A stretch of DNA of 64,000 nt from [Phormidium] sp. LEGE 05292 (GCF_015207735.1 NZ_JADEWG010000002.1:119335-183334); one strand, 5' to 3'. Numbered from the stretch's first letter, positions 28,501-37,006 are shown. Numbers and translations are program-made. Notes: generated from the sequence alone by a model not told the origin.

Positions 28501-30787
28501 AGGGTTTAAGAAGTAAGGCATCAACTAAAGATTTATCATCATTTTGTTTGAGTTTGGAAATAATTTTCTGGTCTGGAGTTTGGCAAGCTATTCGGAGTAT
28601 GAAGCAAAAACGTTTCAGAAGTTTTCCATTGCCTAAAAAAAGCTGATCCTTTAAAGAACTGAGGAATTCATCTGGATTCTCGCCTTGAAGTATCGCAGCA
28701 ATAGTTTCATCCTGCCAATAGCTCTGGATATTTTGACTAGTAAGAACAGAGCGCACAAAATCACCAATATTCTCACCATATCTTAACTTTTGATGAAGCC
28801 ATAAGCGAAATGCACGGTTTATTGCAGGTTCATGACCGATTGCATCAAGGAAATCTTGTGTTCTTCCTGAATACCTTCGATAAGCATCCTCAATGTATTG
28901 GTCAAGCGCCCAGTCCTCTAGAACATCATGCGATGGGCTAACAAGACTGTTTGTGGAGTCGCGACGAACTAAGTTATCTTCTTCGAGCTTGAGTACAGCC
29001 TCACCATCAAATTCAGTCTCAGGAACTCCATAAACCATTTGCTTAGCTCTACTGACTGCAACATTGATGAAAGCTTGCTTTCGCTTAAACGGCATTCCAT
29101 TTGCTCGCTCTTGTTCTTTTGCAATTACATTTCGCCAGACTGCAACGCGGAACTCCTTTTCACCATCCTGAGATATAAATTCCGTTCCGGTCTGAAGAAC
29201 CCTACATGCTAAATCCGCAAAAAACGGAGATTTTAGCAACGGCTTCAAATTCGGATTGTCAGAAATTCTTTGCAAGGGTTCAAGTCGTTCACATAAATTC
29301 TGAACTCGATCATTACTAAAACCATTTAATGTAAGTGTTTTAAAGTTAACTCCAAAAGGCTGAAGATAGTTAAATGTTATTTGTTGATACGCATAGTCAC
29401 GACCAGTAGCAATCACAGTCCAACTTTGACGCTTACTCAGTAATTGAAGCAAGTCTGTAAACGCTGTTGTTTTCTCTAACTCAAGAAGCTTTTCAAGCGA
29501 CTCGATGATTAAGTACTTTTTGGGCATTAAAGCGAAGCTTGCTTCTATATCAGAAAGTGAACTTCTTAAGCCCATTGCTGAAAAAACATTGTCAAGATGG
29601 GACTGCTCTAAATCCTCAGTGCGTAGACAGAATATAGGAGCGCTTTTACTTATATAGTTTGAAAACTTTTGTATCAGGCTAGATTTTCCAGAACCACGCT
29701 CTCCGGAAACAAAAACGAAGCTAGAGGTTTCAGTCAAACTGAGCAGTTCAGAGAATACATCCGGTTGCTCAATATGAACTCCACTAACAGTAGTCCTTAT
29801 ACCACCTAAAATGTAATTGCCATGATCCTTGAGCTTGGTGATATCTGATGACCAACTGGAGGAACTAACAGTGCTAAAAGCAGTCCGGATATCATCTGGC
29901 AAAGTCTCTAAAGTGATTGTTCCTGCGTTCTGATTTGCAGTCTGAACAGCATCAACGACTCTTGCCCACAAAAATAGCGCAGACTCATTTGAATATTGCG
30001 CAATTAGATTTTGAATCAAGGATAAGGTACTTCCTGACTCTGTATCCAAATCATAGCCAATGACATGAAAAGCTTTTAGGAACTTCCATATTTGTTGTTC
30101 CAAAATAGTTGTGTCGAAACTAAAGTCAATATTTACGGCAGCCTTTAATAAAATGTATACTAACTGAGTAAGTCCTAAATCACAAAAAGCCTTAATTTGG
30201 CAAAAGAAATATTCCATGAGGTCAACTACTAACTTTTGATATCTTGTTTTATTTGCTTGATTCAGTTGAGTCTTAAATGCTTCTAATTTATTTCTTTTCG
30301 CATCACTACTAAAGTTAGCAGTATTAATTTTGGTGAAAAATTCTGCTTCATTTTCAGCGTGCCTTGCCCACTCCAAAATAGGTCGCACATCGTTGATGTC
30401 AGTTGCACTTAGAAGACCTGTGATAAGAGCGAGAGCATCAGTGTCAGGATCGAAACTTTCGTCATTGAAATCATTCCAGGTACTTTGAATGACTTCAGCA
30501 AAAGTTTTATCGCTTGCTGTGATGCTGATGTCATGCTTGATTTGAGCCAGCAATCTTGCTTCTTTCTCTGTTTCTGGCTGGTTAGCAAACACAATGAAAT
30601 CATCAGTATTAAAGCCAGCATAATGCCCTTGCAGCTTAATTTTTACAATTGGAAAAAGTGGTAAGCAGGGCGCAAGCCGACCCGAAAGCATAAGAATGGT
30701 AAAAGCTGCTTGAACCCGTGTTTCAAAATTTACTCCACCTCCCCCCGTGGAAAAGGGGTTACTTTGCTGTTTTGTTGGCTCTGGCAT
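25535..30787 (-). CDS. Giant nuclease-STAND NTPase protein, Avs-like defence candidate
   Basis: A single 1750-residue protein. The N-terminus (NPFSTGGGGVNFE) leads into a restriction-nuclease-like core: E22, D62-D63 in GFNTDDFIV and Q82-x-K84 in LLAQIKH, the pattern of PD-(D/E)XK enzymes of the Cap4/Mrr kind. A central P-loop NTPase has Walker A SGERGSGKSS (361-370), Walker B KYLIIES (424-430) and ATGRD (460-464), as in STAND ATPases. The remaining roughly 1200 residues are long helical repeat-like sequence without known motifs, a likely sensor. This effector-NTPase-sensor order matches antiviral STAND proteins. It is monocistronic. The domain reading is good; the anti-phage role is inference. 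Confidence 0.75.
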   Translation of the reverse strand: MPEPTKQQSNPFSTGGGGVNFETRVQAAFTILMLSGRLAPCLPLFPIVKIKLQGHYAGFNTDDFIVFANQPETEKEARLLAQIKHDISITASDKTFAEVIQSTWNDFNDESFDPDTDALALITGLLSATDINDVRPILEWARHAENEAEFFTKINTANFSSDAKRNKLEAFKTQLNQANKTRYQKLVVDLMEYFFCQIKAFCDLGLTQLVYILLKAAVNIDFSFDTTILEQQIWKFLKAFHVIGYDLDTESGSTLSLIQNLIAQYSNESALFLWARVVDAVQTANQNAGTITLETLPDDIRTAFSTVSSSSWSSDITKLKDHGNYILGGIRTTVSGVHIEQPDVFSELLSLTETSSFVFVSGERGSGKSSLIQKFSNYISKSAPIFCLRTEDLEQSHLDNVFSAMGLRSSLSDIEASFALMPKKYLIIESLEKLLELEKTTAFTDLLQLLSKRQSWTVIATGRDYAYQQITFNYLQPFGVNFKTLTLNGFSNDRVQNLCERLEPLQRISDNPNLKPLLKSPFFADLACRVLQTGTEFISQDGEKEFRVAVWRNVIAKEQERANGMPFKRKQAFINVAVSRAKQMVYGVPETEFDGEAVLKLEEDNLVRRDSTNSLVSPSHDVLEDWALDQYIEDAYRRYSGRTQDFLDAIGHEPAINRAFRLWLHQKLRYGENIGDFVRSVLTSQNIQSYWQDETIAAILQGENPDEFLSSLKDQLFLGNGKLLKRFCFILRIACQTPDQKIISKLKQNDDKSLVDALLLKPYGQAWKALIRFLLENKDSVFESLLPHITEVLSNWSSLVNLNEDLPLPAREAGLLALHLLAPLKDLHGDNVNRKKLLSVIFRIIPAISKEFVNLLESEVLVYRSQGSRLSYAKDFCQMALKEIESAFFCKYMPNRLMKLAWFEWFIEEIEDRPRHIVASSLKIENRFGLHAHKFNFFPASGSKGIFQHLLRFYPKKGLDFILRLLNKAVETYVHSELYLSHQSRTQEYAELVYAVIPIHLNTGAKIYQYYSGDFWGAYRGYSNVPCLLKSALMALENSLIDLMQSSQSENLEWLFNYIMRNSNSVMPTAVLASVATGFPAKVGKSALPLLRTAELYHMDRNRIIHERGGNEIDWHRSGFQRDILSQLYSEERRTAALRPWRAEHLETLIVRLQFSEWRDEALATIDLLRASEPQDETTRFLLHRIDSRGWKPVEDKENNRIIFEPEDLEPDLKDIQQQAQEKLLIQNRFSALYVWARKTFEHEPLENEYYATWHEALAEAKELFEELQSSAVGDLAAMYFGAFVTAAASFIRDYSSELNEEDVLWCVELIIQTVTANADSDNPTAQADATDHDGTSAAASILPILLDFAFEEQKKFFIKRLIAIALTHINENVRHKVAEGIRNHLWQRDPEFAQKCIIGALEYARFEQDQDNRFTKRRIYSLEGADREAEITKLQERKNEFCVRFSRGEIPDQIEQVTLQSHSSWYLLSPCLMIPDGSTEPSHIKFLSNMLTIFFEDEQRENTKYSEENDETEIHYEMPLKFTKRFAKYLFHLHSSSFQDYIEQLRMGCEIAPIFVDYLAVCVAVESERQGKKEVYWQLWRELSQKIQKIAIEVTGNSPNHRWQNNKRKLIRGMLKVDLDWQKSDYETQDIALGKDLLLEFFKNAGKNPDVFEALASLMYHFRSIFFESGIHILSRHQREQGGTRLFSGVNTAFYLEIAIQYFLQIDQPGPLSRNLHESCLVLLNAIVETASSRAYYLREHLIRSRKIL

Positions 30788-31212
30788 TTATCTTTAGTGC
30801 TCCTTTAGATTAACCTCTTTATCTTAGCTTTTCATCACATCGATCACCCTCAAGAACTATGTTCCAGAGATCCTTGCTTAATCTCCTGCCTTTCTCACAA
30901 ACTAATTGAGAAGCTAATTTAGGGGTAAAAAATGAAGGGTAAAAAAACCAGGGACTGGGAAACAGTCGCTTAAGAAAATTTTAATTCAAATTTGCAACCC
31001 CGTTGCTAAATTGTCAAATTAAATAAATACTCATCACCAAGTTTGTGAGAAATGCGGGGTTAGGGTCACCTTTCACCGTTGCTTAAGTCGAGTCTGAAGC
31101 CTATGCGATCGCGCTAACAAATTTCGAGCTTTCACCAATGCCCGATTTTCTTCAAGCTAGCGTCACCGCGATCGCGGTCAACGGGTGGCAATACTTTTTG
31201 CTTATTGTTACC
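30788..31212. other. Intergenic region between divergent genes, about 425 nt
   Basis: Contains promoters presumably for the giant minus-strand gene and the plus-strand methylase-like gene. A palindromic ACCGCGATCGCGGT (a HIP1 core) lies near 31165-31178. The ATG at 31138 would add 25 residues to the methylase-like protein, but neither that nor the ATG at 31213 has a clear ribosome site. Nothing else definite. Confidence 0.4.
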
Positions 31213-32370
31213 ATGAAAAAACTAATTGAAATTCCAACAATTGGCCTGAAAGCTCGCATCGAACTTCGACAAAAATTACGGAAAGATTCCTACCAAATTA
31301 AAACCAGGAAAGATTTAATTCCTAACTTCAATCGGAATTTAGTACATGGCTGGATGATGCCAATCCTGGCGCAAGTAGACCGTTGCCTTTGGGGAAGATG
31401 GGATTACTGGGGGAGATGTCAATTAATTCCGGCTCACGCCTGGACTCGGTGGAAAATGGAACCGATGTTAGCTCTTTTAGAAAATAGAAAACCCGAACCA
31501 TTGCCGGAGTCTGTCATTCAAGAGACACTACCTAACGAACCAATTCCACAAATCGATTGGGAGTATTCAAGCGTAGCAGAAAATATGCTGAACAATACTC
31601 TCAATTGCATTCCCAAACATGGGGAATGGCGAACTTGGAGTGCATGGGAATATCTCGAATATTTCTTGGATTGGACTTTATTTGGTTTCGGTCATCCAGC
31701 TTACAAAACTCTGCCAAAAGAACCAGCAAGTTGTGAAGGAGCATCGATGCGTCTTTACCAAATGTTCGATTTGTCTGCTCTTTTGCTATATCCCGAAGAT
31801 TATTTGGGTAGAATACTACCCGATATTTGTGGGAAAAAGGCGCAGAGGAATGCAGGATTTTATCCAACACCGCTAGTAGTCGGTAGCTTCATGTCTCAAG
31901 TAATTAGCGCTGGCAAAATAGACCGAACTTCTAGCTTTAATGAACCTGCTTGCGGTACGGGTACTTTAATGTTGGCACAATCTAATTATTGTTTGTGTGG
32001 TATCGGTCAGGACATCGACCCAATCTTGTTGAAATGTGCTTTGTTTCAGTTCTTTCTGTACGCGCCTTGGTTGGCAATTCCGATTTGGTGGTTGGGTCAA
32101 ACTGACCTTTGGCTTGGTAATACCTTATTAGCCGAAAAGCCTAAATCGATAAATGCGGTTTATTGGTATGAAGAATGGTTTGAAAATGTTGAAAATACAG
32201 AGCAAGAGGAAAAGAGCGAACAGGTAGAGTGCAAAAGTGTTGAGATAGTTGAACAACCAATACAAACAGAAACAGTGATTCAAGAAATAGTGCAGGGAAA
32301 ACGCAAGCCGAAGAAGAATACAACTTCAGCTAAACAAATGACTTTGTTTAATTTGGATGATTTTACTTGA
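31213..32370 (+). CDS. N6-adenine methylase-like protein lacking the NPPY motif
   Basis: About 385 residues. The segment EDYLGRILPDICGKKAQRNA then GFYPTPLVVGSFM resembles the entry to type I (HsdM-like) methylase domains, and FNEPACGTGTLML is a good motif I for AdoMet binding. The catalytic (D/N)PP(Y/F) motif that should come after GNTLLAEKP is absent; the place is taken by INAVYWYEEWF. It may therefore bind AdoMet or DNA without methylating, or use a diverged active site. The tail is Glu-rich then Lys-rich. ATG 31213 (MKKLIEIPTIGL) is chosen; 31138 is the longer alternative. No specificity or restriction subunit is adjacent. Confidence 0.72.
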   Translation: MKKLIEIPTIGLKARIELRQKLRKDSYQIKTRKDLIPNFNRNLVHGWMMPILAQVDRCLWGRWDYWGRCQLIPAHAWTRWKMEPMLALLENRKPEPLPESVIQETLPNEPIPQIDWEYSSVAENMLNNTLNCIPKHGEWRTWSAWEYLEYFLDWTLFGFGHPAYKTLPKEPASCEGASMRLYQMFDLSALLLYPEDYLGRILPDICGKKAQRNAGFYPTPLVVGSFMSQVISAGKIDRTSSFNEPACGTGTLMLAQSNYCLCGIGQDIDPILLKCALFQFFLYAPWLAIPIWWLGQTDLWLGNTLLAEKPKSINAVYWYEEWFENVENTEQEEKSEQVECKSVEIVEQPIQTETVIQEIVQGKRKPKKNTTSAKQMTLFNLDDFT

Positions 32371-32584
32371 ATGCTTCCGTAACAAATTTCAAGTAAATCG
32401 GAGAAAGTCAAACGTAAGTAATACCAGTGGTAGGGTAGTTACAAACCTACCCTACTAAACAAATAAGACAGTTTACTAAACTTAACGAAGTTTCAAAGCA
32501 AGTTTCAATAAATTGAGCAATTTCTGTCAAGCTTTGATGAATTACCAGGGATTAGTATATTGATAGACCAAGAGGATACACCAT

Positions 32585-33469
32585 TTGACTGAATCTGTTC
32601 TTAATACCTATTACTCTAGATTTCGCCAAGTACTTGAGTACATCGATTCTCATCTAGACGATGACCTTACTATCGAGCGACTCAGCAACGTTGCTGCATT
32701 CAGTAAGTATCATTTTCACAGGCAGTTCTCCGAGCTTTTCGGAATTGGCGTATACAAATACATTCAACTCAATCGCTTGAAACGCGCTTCTTATCAACTT
32801 GCCTTTCGCCAAAGGATGCAGATTGTCGATATCTCGCTGGCGAGTGGCTATGAAAACCATGAATCGTTTTCTCGTGCATTCAAGAAGAGTATAGGGCAGA
32901 CTCCAACAGAATTCAGAGAGTATCCCCAGTGGAATCTTTGGCACTCGACTTACCAAGTATTAAGTAACATAAGAACCGAGTATATGAAACAAGAGAATCA
33001 GTCCGCTACCGTCAAACTAATTACTTTTAAAGATACCAAAGTTGCCGTTCTCGAACACCGTGGCGACCCCAATCTCATCGGGAATTCCGTGCGAAAGTTT
33101 ATCGAATGGCGAAAGCAGAACAATTTGCCACCTTCTGTCAGCGCTACTTACAATATCCTCTACGATAATCCAGCTGATACTTTGCCAGACGACTATCGCT
33201 TGGATATCTGTGTATCAATACAGCGAAATGTGGCTGATAACCAGTTTGGAGTAGTAGAAAAAATTATTCCAGGTGGTAGGTGCGCTGTATTGCGGCACAT
33301 TGGAGCCGATGCTAATCTTGGAGAGAGCATCACTTATCTTTACTCGAAATGGCTTCCTTTGAGTGGTGAAGAACCGCGCGACTTTCCACTGTTTATTCAA
33401 AGAGTTAGTTTTTTTCCAGATGTAGCCGAACATGAAGCAATTACCGACGTGTTTCTTCCCCTCAAGTAA
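32585..33469 (+). CDS. AraC-family regulator with GyrI-like ligand-binding domain
   Basis: A 294-residue regulator. Two helix-turn-helix units occupy residues 15-115 (LTIERLSNVAAFSKYHFHRQF and QIVDISLASGYENHESFSRAF). The C-terminal half (VAVLEHRGDPNLIGNSVRKF through GGRCAVLRHIGADANLGES) is a GyrI/SOUL-like effector-binding domain that typically holds small cationic or hydrophobic compounds. The likely start is TTG 32585 with AGAGG about 9 nt upstream. It is a free-standing gene; no neighbouring efflux or metabolic target is obvious. The family call is secure. Confidence 0.9.
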   Translation: MTESVLNTYYSRFRQVLEYIDSHLDDDLTIERLSNVAAFSKYHFHRQFSELFGIGVYKYIQLNRLKRASYQLAFRQRMQIVDISLASGYENHESFSRAFKKSIGQTPTEFREYPQWNLWHSTYQVLSNIRTEYMKQENQSATVKLITFKDTKVAVLEHRGDPNLIGNSVRKFIEWRKQNNLPPSVSATYNILYDNPADTLPDDYRLDICVSIQRNVADNQFGVVEKIIPGGRCAVLRHIGADANLGESITYLYSKWLPLSGEEPRDFPLFIQRVSFFPDVAEHEAITDVFLPLK

Positions 33470-33505
33470 TTGTTGAATTAGCTGATTTATAATTGCTAGT
33501 GTTAA

Positions 33506-35101
33506 TCATTTGATTCTGGGTGGACGGTACTCAAATAACTCTTGCTCAGTTACGGCGAATTTAGAAACATCTTCACCCGATGCAGGTTTAGCAAATGAAG
33601 CTTGGTTGCGAATGGCTTGAATATCCTCGGAACTCCTTTGAGATGACAATACAAACTGATTTCTTTGATAGCGTAAGTCAGCTAGTTCAATTTTACCGGG
33701 TCTGCCTTCACAATACGCTCGTTCGGCACAACGTTTGACGGCATTACCAATCTCTGCTGGAGTAGCACCAGCATAATCTGATAGTAGCGAATACCATTGG
33801 CGATCGCTCCAAGGATTTGGTTGACCTGACCCAAATTGTTGAGGAAAATATTTAGCTAGGTGCAGATTGAAAATCTCGTACCTTGCTCCATTATGGGGTA
33901 AATCTACAAACCAAATACCACCATCATCAAATCTACGAATCAATTCAGGAGGTAGCATTCCCAATCGGTTAACGGTAGCCAGCATCAGCACATCAGAGGT
34001 GTGTTCTTGCATCCAAGTAAGCAATTTCTGCGATAGTCGTCTGGCTACACCGCCGTCTGCATTTGAATCCCACCCGGCAAATCCTTTATCGAAATCATCT
34101 GCAAATAATACGCATCCGCCCAAATGTTCTGCCGTTTCTAAAATTTTAGCTAAAGCGCGATCGGGATTGGTACTACCTAAAACATTGCCCCAACTCATCG
34201 CTAGTAGTGCATAGCCTAATTTTTTAGCAGTCAGTTTTGCACTTAAACTTTTACCAGTACCGGGTGGCCCCCACAACAGCATTCCTTTGGGAGGTTTGAG
34301 ATTGTATTTTTTAGCCTCTGGTTCTAATAGCTTGACTACATCGTTTAAGTATGTATCGAGTAAGTCTAAACCACCTGCAAAAGGAACGTCAGGTTTGGCA
34401 ATGAATTCTAATCCTTGGTTTTTCAGTTGAGATATTTTATGCTCTAATACTAATTGGGCAATCTGTTCAACTGAAGAAGTTAGAGTTAGCGATCGCTCCA
34501 GCACCAAGCTAATTTCAGCAATAGGTAATCCCTGACAAGCTCGTATTAATTGTTTTTTCGCTGCTACTTGCTCGTTATGACACTCTAAACTGTTAGTGCG
34601 ATCGCAGAACTTATTCACTAAACCTGCTACTTCAAAACTATTAGGTAAAGAGCATTTTAAGATAGGTATTAGTGGCTGTAGTTTATTAGGTAATTGGATG
34701 TAATCGCTCAAAAGTACCCAATATTGTTTAACTTTGCGCCACTCGGATTGAAAGAAGGCATTGGCTAATTGAGAAACTCTATATAGTGGCAAACAAGGGC
34801 TAGATGATTCTAAGATATCTTCTAGCAAAAATATGCCTGGTTCGTCAGACTCTAACAAAAATTGCAATACATCATCTTCCACTTTTAAGTCAACTGATTC
34901 TAAAATGCAGTGACCGTTGATATATTTTATAACTTGAATTGTTGAGTAAGCTGAATTCCAATAATAAGCATTCAGACTTTGATGACAAGCAAATTGTGCA
35001 AATGTTGATAGTACTTGTTGTCGGTCAGCACTATAATATTCTAGCCCCACAATTGGTGTACCTTGTGCTATTAGTTTAGGCCAGTCGTTGATAGTTTTCA
35101 T
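33506..35101 (-). CDS. Ycf46-like AAA ATPase
   Basis: A 531-residue protein with an N-terminal helical domain (about 1-240) and one AAA module. Walker A is GPPGTGKSLSAK, Walker B reads CVLFADDFDKGFAG with Asp-Asp in place of Asp-Glu, sensor 1 is LMLATVNR and the arginine finger is IRRFDD. This layout is typical of the cyanobacterial and plastid Ycf46 group, whose function is not settled (links to CO2 response and to stress exist). A 152-nt gap separates it from the divergent acidic protein gene at 35254. Plasmid copies could act in protein or complex remodelling for replication or conjugation. Confidence 0.85.
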   Translation of the reverse strand: MKTINDWPKLIAQGTPIVGLEYYSADRQQVLSTFAQFACHQSLNAYYWNSAYSTIQVIKYINGHCILESVDLKVEDDVLQFLLESDEPGIFLLEDILESSSPCLPLYRVSQLANAFFQSEWRKVKQYWVLLSDYIQLPNKLQPLIPILKCSLPNSFEVAGLVNKFCDRTNSLECHNEQVAAKKQLIRACQGLPIAEISLVLERSLTLTSSVEQIAQLVLEHKISQLKNQGLEFIAKPDVPFAGGLDLLDTYLNDVVKLLEPEAKKYNLKPPKGMLLWGPPGTGKSLSAKLTAKKLGYALLAMSWGNVLGSTNPDRALAKILETAEHLGGCVLFADDFDKGFAGWDSNADGGVARRLSQKLLTWMQEHTSDVLMLATVNRLGMLPPELIRRFDDGGIWFVDLPHNGARYEIFNLHLAKYFPQQFGSGQPNPWSDRQWYSLLSDYAGATPAEIGNAVKRCAERAYCEGRPGKIELADLRYQRNQFVLSSQRSSEDIQAIRNQASFAKPASGEDVSKFAVTEQELFEYRPPRIK

Positions 35102-35253
35102 GGCAAGTTGAACGGATTATTTTGATTACTAACAGTTTGATAGACAAAGTTAGGAGAAATCTTCCTACGATTGAGCGAAAGCTTACCCCTCTAATTGGAC
35201 GGTAGTAATTATGCCTAGCGGCATTCAGAAATGAAGTTAAGTTCAGTGTCGAT

Positions 35254-35955
35254 ATGGCAACAACCAAAAAACAAACAGCCGCCTCTTCTAGAACTACATC
35301 GAATGCGGCAAACGGTAAATCGAACGGTAACGCTGCACCTTCTAGCACGAAGTCAAAGCCAGTTGAAGCGGCTAAGAAACCAAAACCTCAGCTTTCTCCA
35401 GAACAGCAAGCTGAAGAATTGGTGAAGATTATTCGCAATGCCATTCACAAGAAATATGGCGTGACTATTCAACGCCGCGACAGTCGCGTTTCTACCAAAG
35501 TCGGTCATGCTGCACGGGAAAAGTTGGGCTTGGATGTACAAGCTCAAATTAACAAGCGTAATGGCAATGGCAATGGTAAGAAGTTTGATTGGCAAGACTG
35601 GAATAATACGGTATTTCCCAAATTGTTCGGTCGTCCTGATGCTCTCAAATACGATACAGAAGTGGTAGCTATGGCAATGAGTAAGCTGTACGATAGCGTT
35701 TCTGAGAATACAGAAATGGCAATTGCTGACTTGGTTGAATTTAACGTCCAGTCACTCAAGCGTCGTAATGAGATTGCCAAGGAATCTGAAGTTGAGGATG
35801 ACGACCTCGATGATGAAGAGGATGATGACGAAATTGATGATGCTCTCGATGAATTGGATGATGAGGAGGATGACGAAGACGAAGATGAAGATGAAGACGA
35901 TGAAGAAGATTTTGAAGTAGACGAAGATGAAGAGTTTGAGGAAGACGACGAATAA
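35254..35955 (+). CDS. Protein with basic N-terminus and extreme acidic tail, 233 aa
   Basis: Residues 1-50 are low-complexity Ala/Ser/Lys. A folded, probably helical middle (ELVKIIRNAIHKKYGVTIQ, then FDWQDWNNTVFPKLFGRPD) follows. The last about 50 residues are almost entirely Asp and Glu. Such a tail mimics the charge of DNA and is seen in proteins that bind histone-like proteins, SSB partners or polymerases. I do not recognise the family. A degenerate copy of the CCCCTCYAATTGG palindrome lies at 35186-35203. Confident as a gene, unknown in function. Confidence 0.75.
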   Translation: MATTKKQTAASSRTTSNAANGKSNGNAAPSSTKSKPVEAAKKPKPQLSPEQQAEELVKIIRNAIHKKYGVTIQRRDSRVSTKVGHAAREKLGLDVQAQINKRNGNGNGKKFDWQDWNNTVFPKLFGRPDALKYDTEVVAMAMSKLYDSVSENTEMAIADLVEFNVQSLKRRNEIAKESEVEDDDLDDEEDDDEIDDALDELDDEEDDEDEDEDEDDEEDFEVDEDEEFEEDDE

Positions 35956-35978
35956 CCTGTAACTGTTCGATTGCTAAT

Positions 35979-36029
35979 ATCTTATGTAACGCTGCTATAC
36001 TCTCTAACCTAACAAGTGTTACATAAGAT
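35979..36029. repeat. Palindromic element A of a four-copy family (ATCTTATGTAAC arms)
   Basis: Arms ATCTTATGTAAC (35979-35990) and GTTACATAAGAT (36018-36029), 12 bp each, with a 27-nt spacer. It belongs with the three copies at 36056, 36885 and 37007. The arms are conserved while the spacer sequences are not. Confidence 0.8.
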
Positions 36030-36055
36030 TCAGCTTTTGCTTCATATAGCACCAG

Positions 36056-36095
36056 TCTTATGTAACGCTAGAACTACTGTATGCGTTACATAAGA
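36056..36095. repeat. Palindromic element B (TCTTATGTAACGC arms)
   Basis: Arms TCTTATGTAACGC (36056-36068) and GCGTTACATAAGA (36083-36095), 13 bp, spacer 14 nt. Its right arm contains the stop codon of the minus-strand gene ending at 36086, so it could terminate transcription there. Confidence 0.8.
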
Positions 36096-36415
36096 TTTGA
36101 TGGTAATTCTTTACCAACATAAAAACTGACTACTTTTCCGTTACTCCGTTGGTAGCCGTACCAATAGGGACCATGCGGGCAACGACGGCAGTTTTCTTTT
36201 CCGCAGCGCACTTTTTCTAAACGGTAGACAATTGAGTTAAAGCGGCGCACGCTCAGCGCAACTCGTCCCGACTTAACTGGTGGTAACTCAAACTCTTGTG
36301 ATAAAGATTCTAGTTGTTCGATGCGAACAGATAGCCAGCTTTGAAGCTGTTTTAATTCATCGGAGTTCCAGCGCTCTAAAAGCCGAATGACTTTTTCTTT
36401 TGGCGTGAGTTTCAT
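36086..36415 (-). CDS. DUF6788-like protein, 109 aa
   Basis: Helical N-terminal part (KVIRLLERWNSDELKQLQSW) followed by VRCGKENCRRCPHGPYWYGY and VVSFYVGKELP. This Cys-rich GPYWYGY signature resembles the DUF6788 family, whose members often neighbour integrases or plasmid genes; function is unknown, possibly zinc and DNA binding. The gene is divergent from the XRE-like gene at 36599. Both genes together are bracketed by palindromic elements A/B on one side and C/D on the other. A ribosome site is not striking. Confidence 0.72.
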   Translation of the reverse strand: MKLTPKEKVIRLLERWNSDELKQLQSWLSVRIEQLESLSQEFELPPVKSGRVALSVRRFNSIVYRLEKVRCGKENCRRCPHGPYWYGYQRSNGKVVSFYVGKELPSNLM

Positions 36416-36501
36416 TAACTTGCTTAACCTCCGCGCCTATAAGAGTGAATTGCGATCGCTCACATCCCCAGAAAGCAGGTCAGAAATTTTCTATACCATA
36501 T

Positions 36502-36537
36502 ATGCACTATTGTAGCGCTAATGCTCTAATAGTGCAT
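36502..36537. promoter_or_regulatory. Operator-like inverted repeat between divergent genes
   Basis: ATGCACTATT (36502-36511) and AATAGTGCAT (36528-36537) are perfect 10-bp arms with a 16-nt spacer. The site lies in the 183-nt gap between the DUF6788-like and XRE-like genes, a natural place for autoregulation by the XRE-like protein. Confidence 0.55.
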
Positions 36538-36598
36538 TAATAGTTGTGATAAGCTTTAAATAAAGGGAAGTGTAAAAGCCTCAACAATAGGAACCCGA

Positions 36599-36844
36599 AT
36601 GGCTAGACGAGTTCTGTTGCTCGGAAAATGGAATCTGGCAGCAATTATGGCTGACAGAAGAATAAGCGATGAAGAGTTAGCCACAAAACTTGGGGAACTG
36701 ACTGGTAGAGCGCCACATCCGAAAACTGTCTATAAGTGGAAGACAGCAACAGAGCGCCCTAACATCCGTCTCGACCATTGGGATGCCCTACCACTTGTCC
36801 TCAACTGTAGCCACGCAGATTTGATCGGGAAGGAAGAAAACTAA
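36599..36844 (+). CDS. Small XRE-like helix-turn-helix protein, 81 aa
   Basis: The sequence RISDEELATKLGELTG then TVYKWKTATERPNIRL fits a lambda-repressor-like helix-turn-helix, and DALPLVLNCSHADLIG matches the last helix. It should bind DNA as a dimer. ATG 36599 has AGGA 6 nt upstream. The inverted repeat at 36502-36537 is a plausible operator. The four GTCTTATGTAACG-type palindromes around it could be further targets. It may be a copy-number or partition regulator, or an immunity repressor; the sequence does not decide. Confidence 0.8.
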   Translation: MARRVLLLGKWNLAAIMADRRISDEELATKLGELTGRAPHPKTVYKWKTATERPNIRLDHWDALPLVLNCSHADLIGKEEN

Positions 36845-36884
36845 ATTATGCGATCGTATGGCAAGCACTTCCTAATCTGGCCTT

Positions 36885-36934
36885 GTCTTATGTAACGGTA
36901 AAACGGAAGAGGCAGTGTAAGCGTTACATAAGAC
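36885..36934. repeat. Palindromic element C (GTCTTATGTAACG arms)
   Basis: Arms GTCTTATGTAACG (36885-36897) and CGTTACATAAGAC (36922-36934), 13 bp, spacer 24 nt. It begins 40 nt after the XRE-like gene. Confidence 0.8.
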
Positions 36935-37006
36935 TCAATTTCAGCCAAAGAGAACCGAACAAATATATATCTATAGCTCGACCTGCGATAGTCAATATTT
37001 TAAGTT

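Noticed and set aside
35186..35203. Another copy of the composite upstream element before the gene at 35254
   Set aside because: The palindrome has a broken right arm and the second motif (ATGAAGT) is at a different spacing, so it is treated as degenerate at best.
35756..36052. Minus-strand His/Leu-rich open frame
   Set aside because: It is the reverse complement of the Asp/Glu-rich tail of the gene at 35254.
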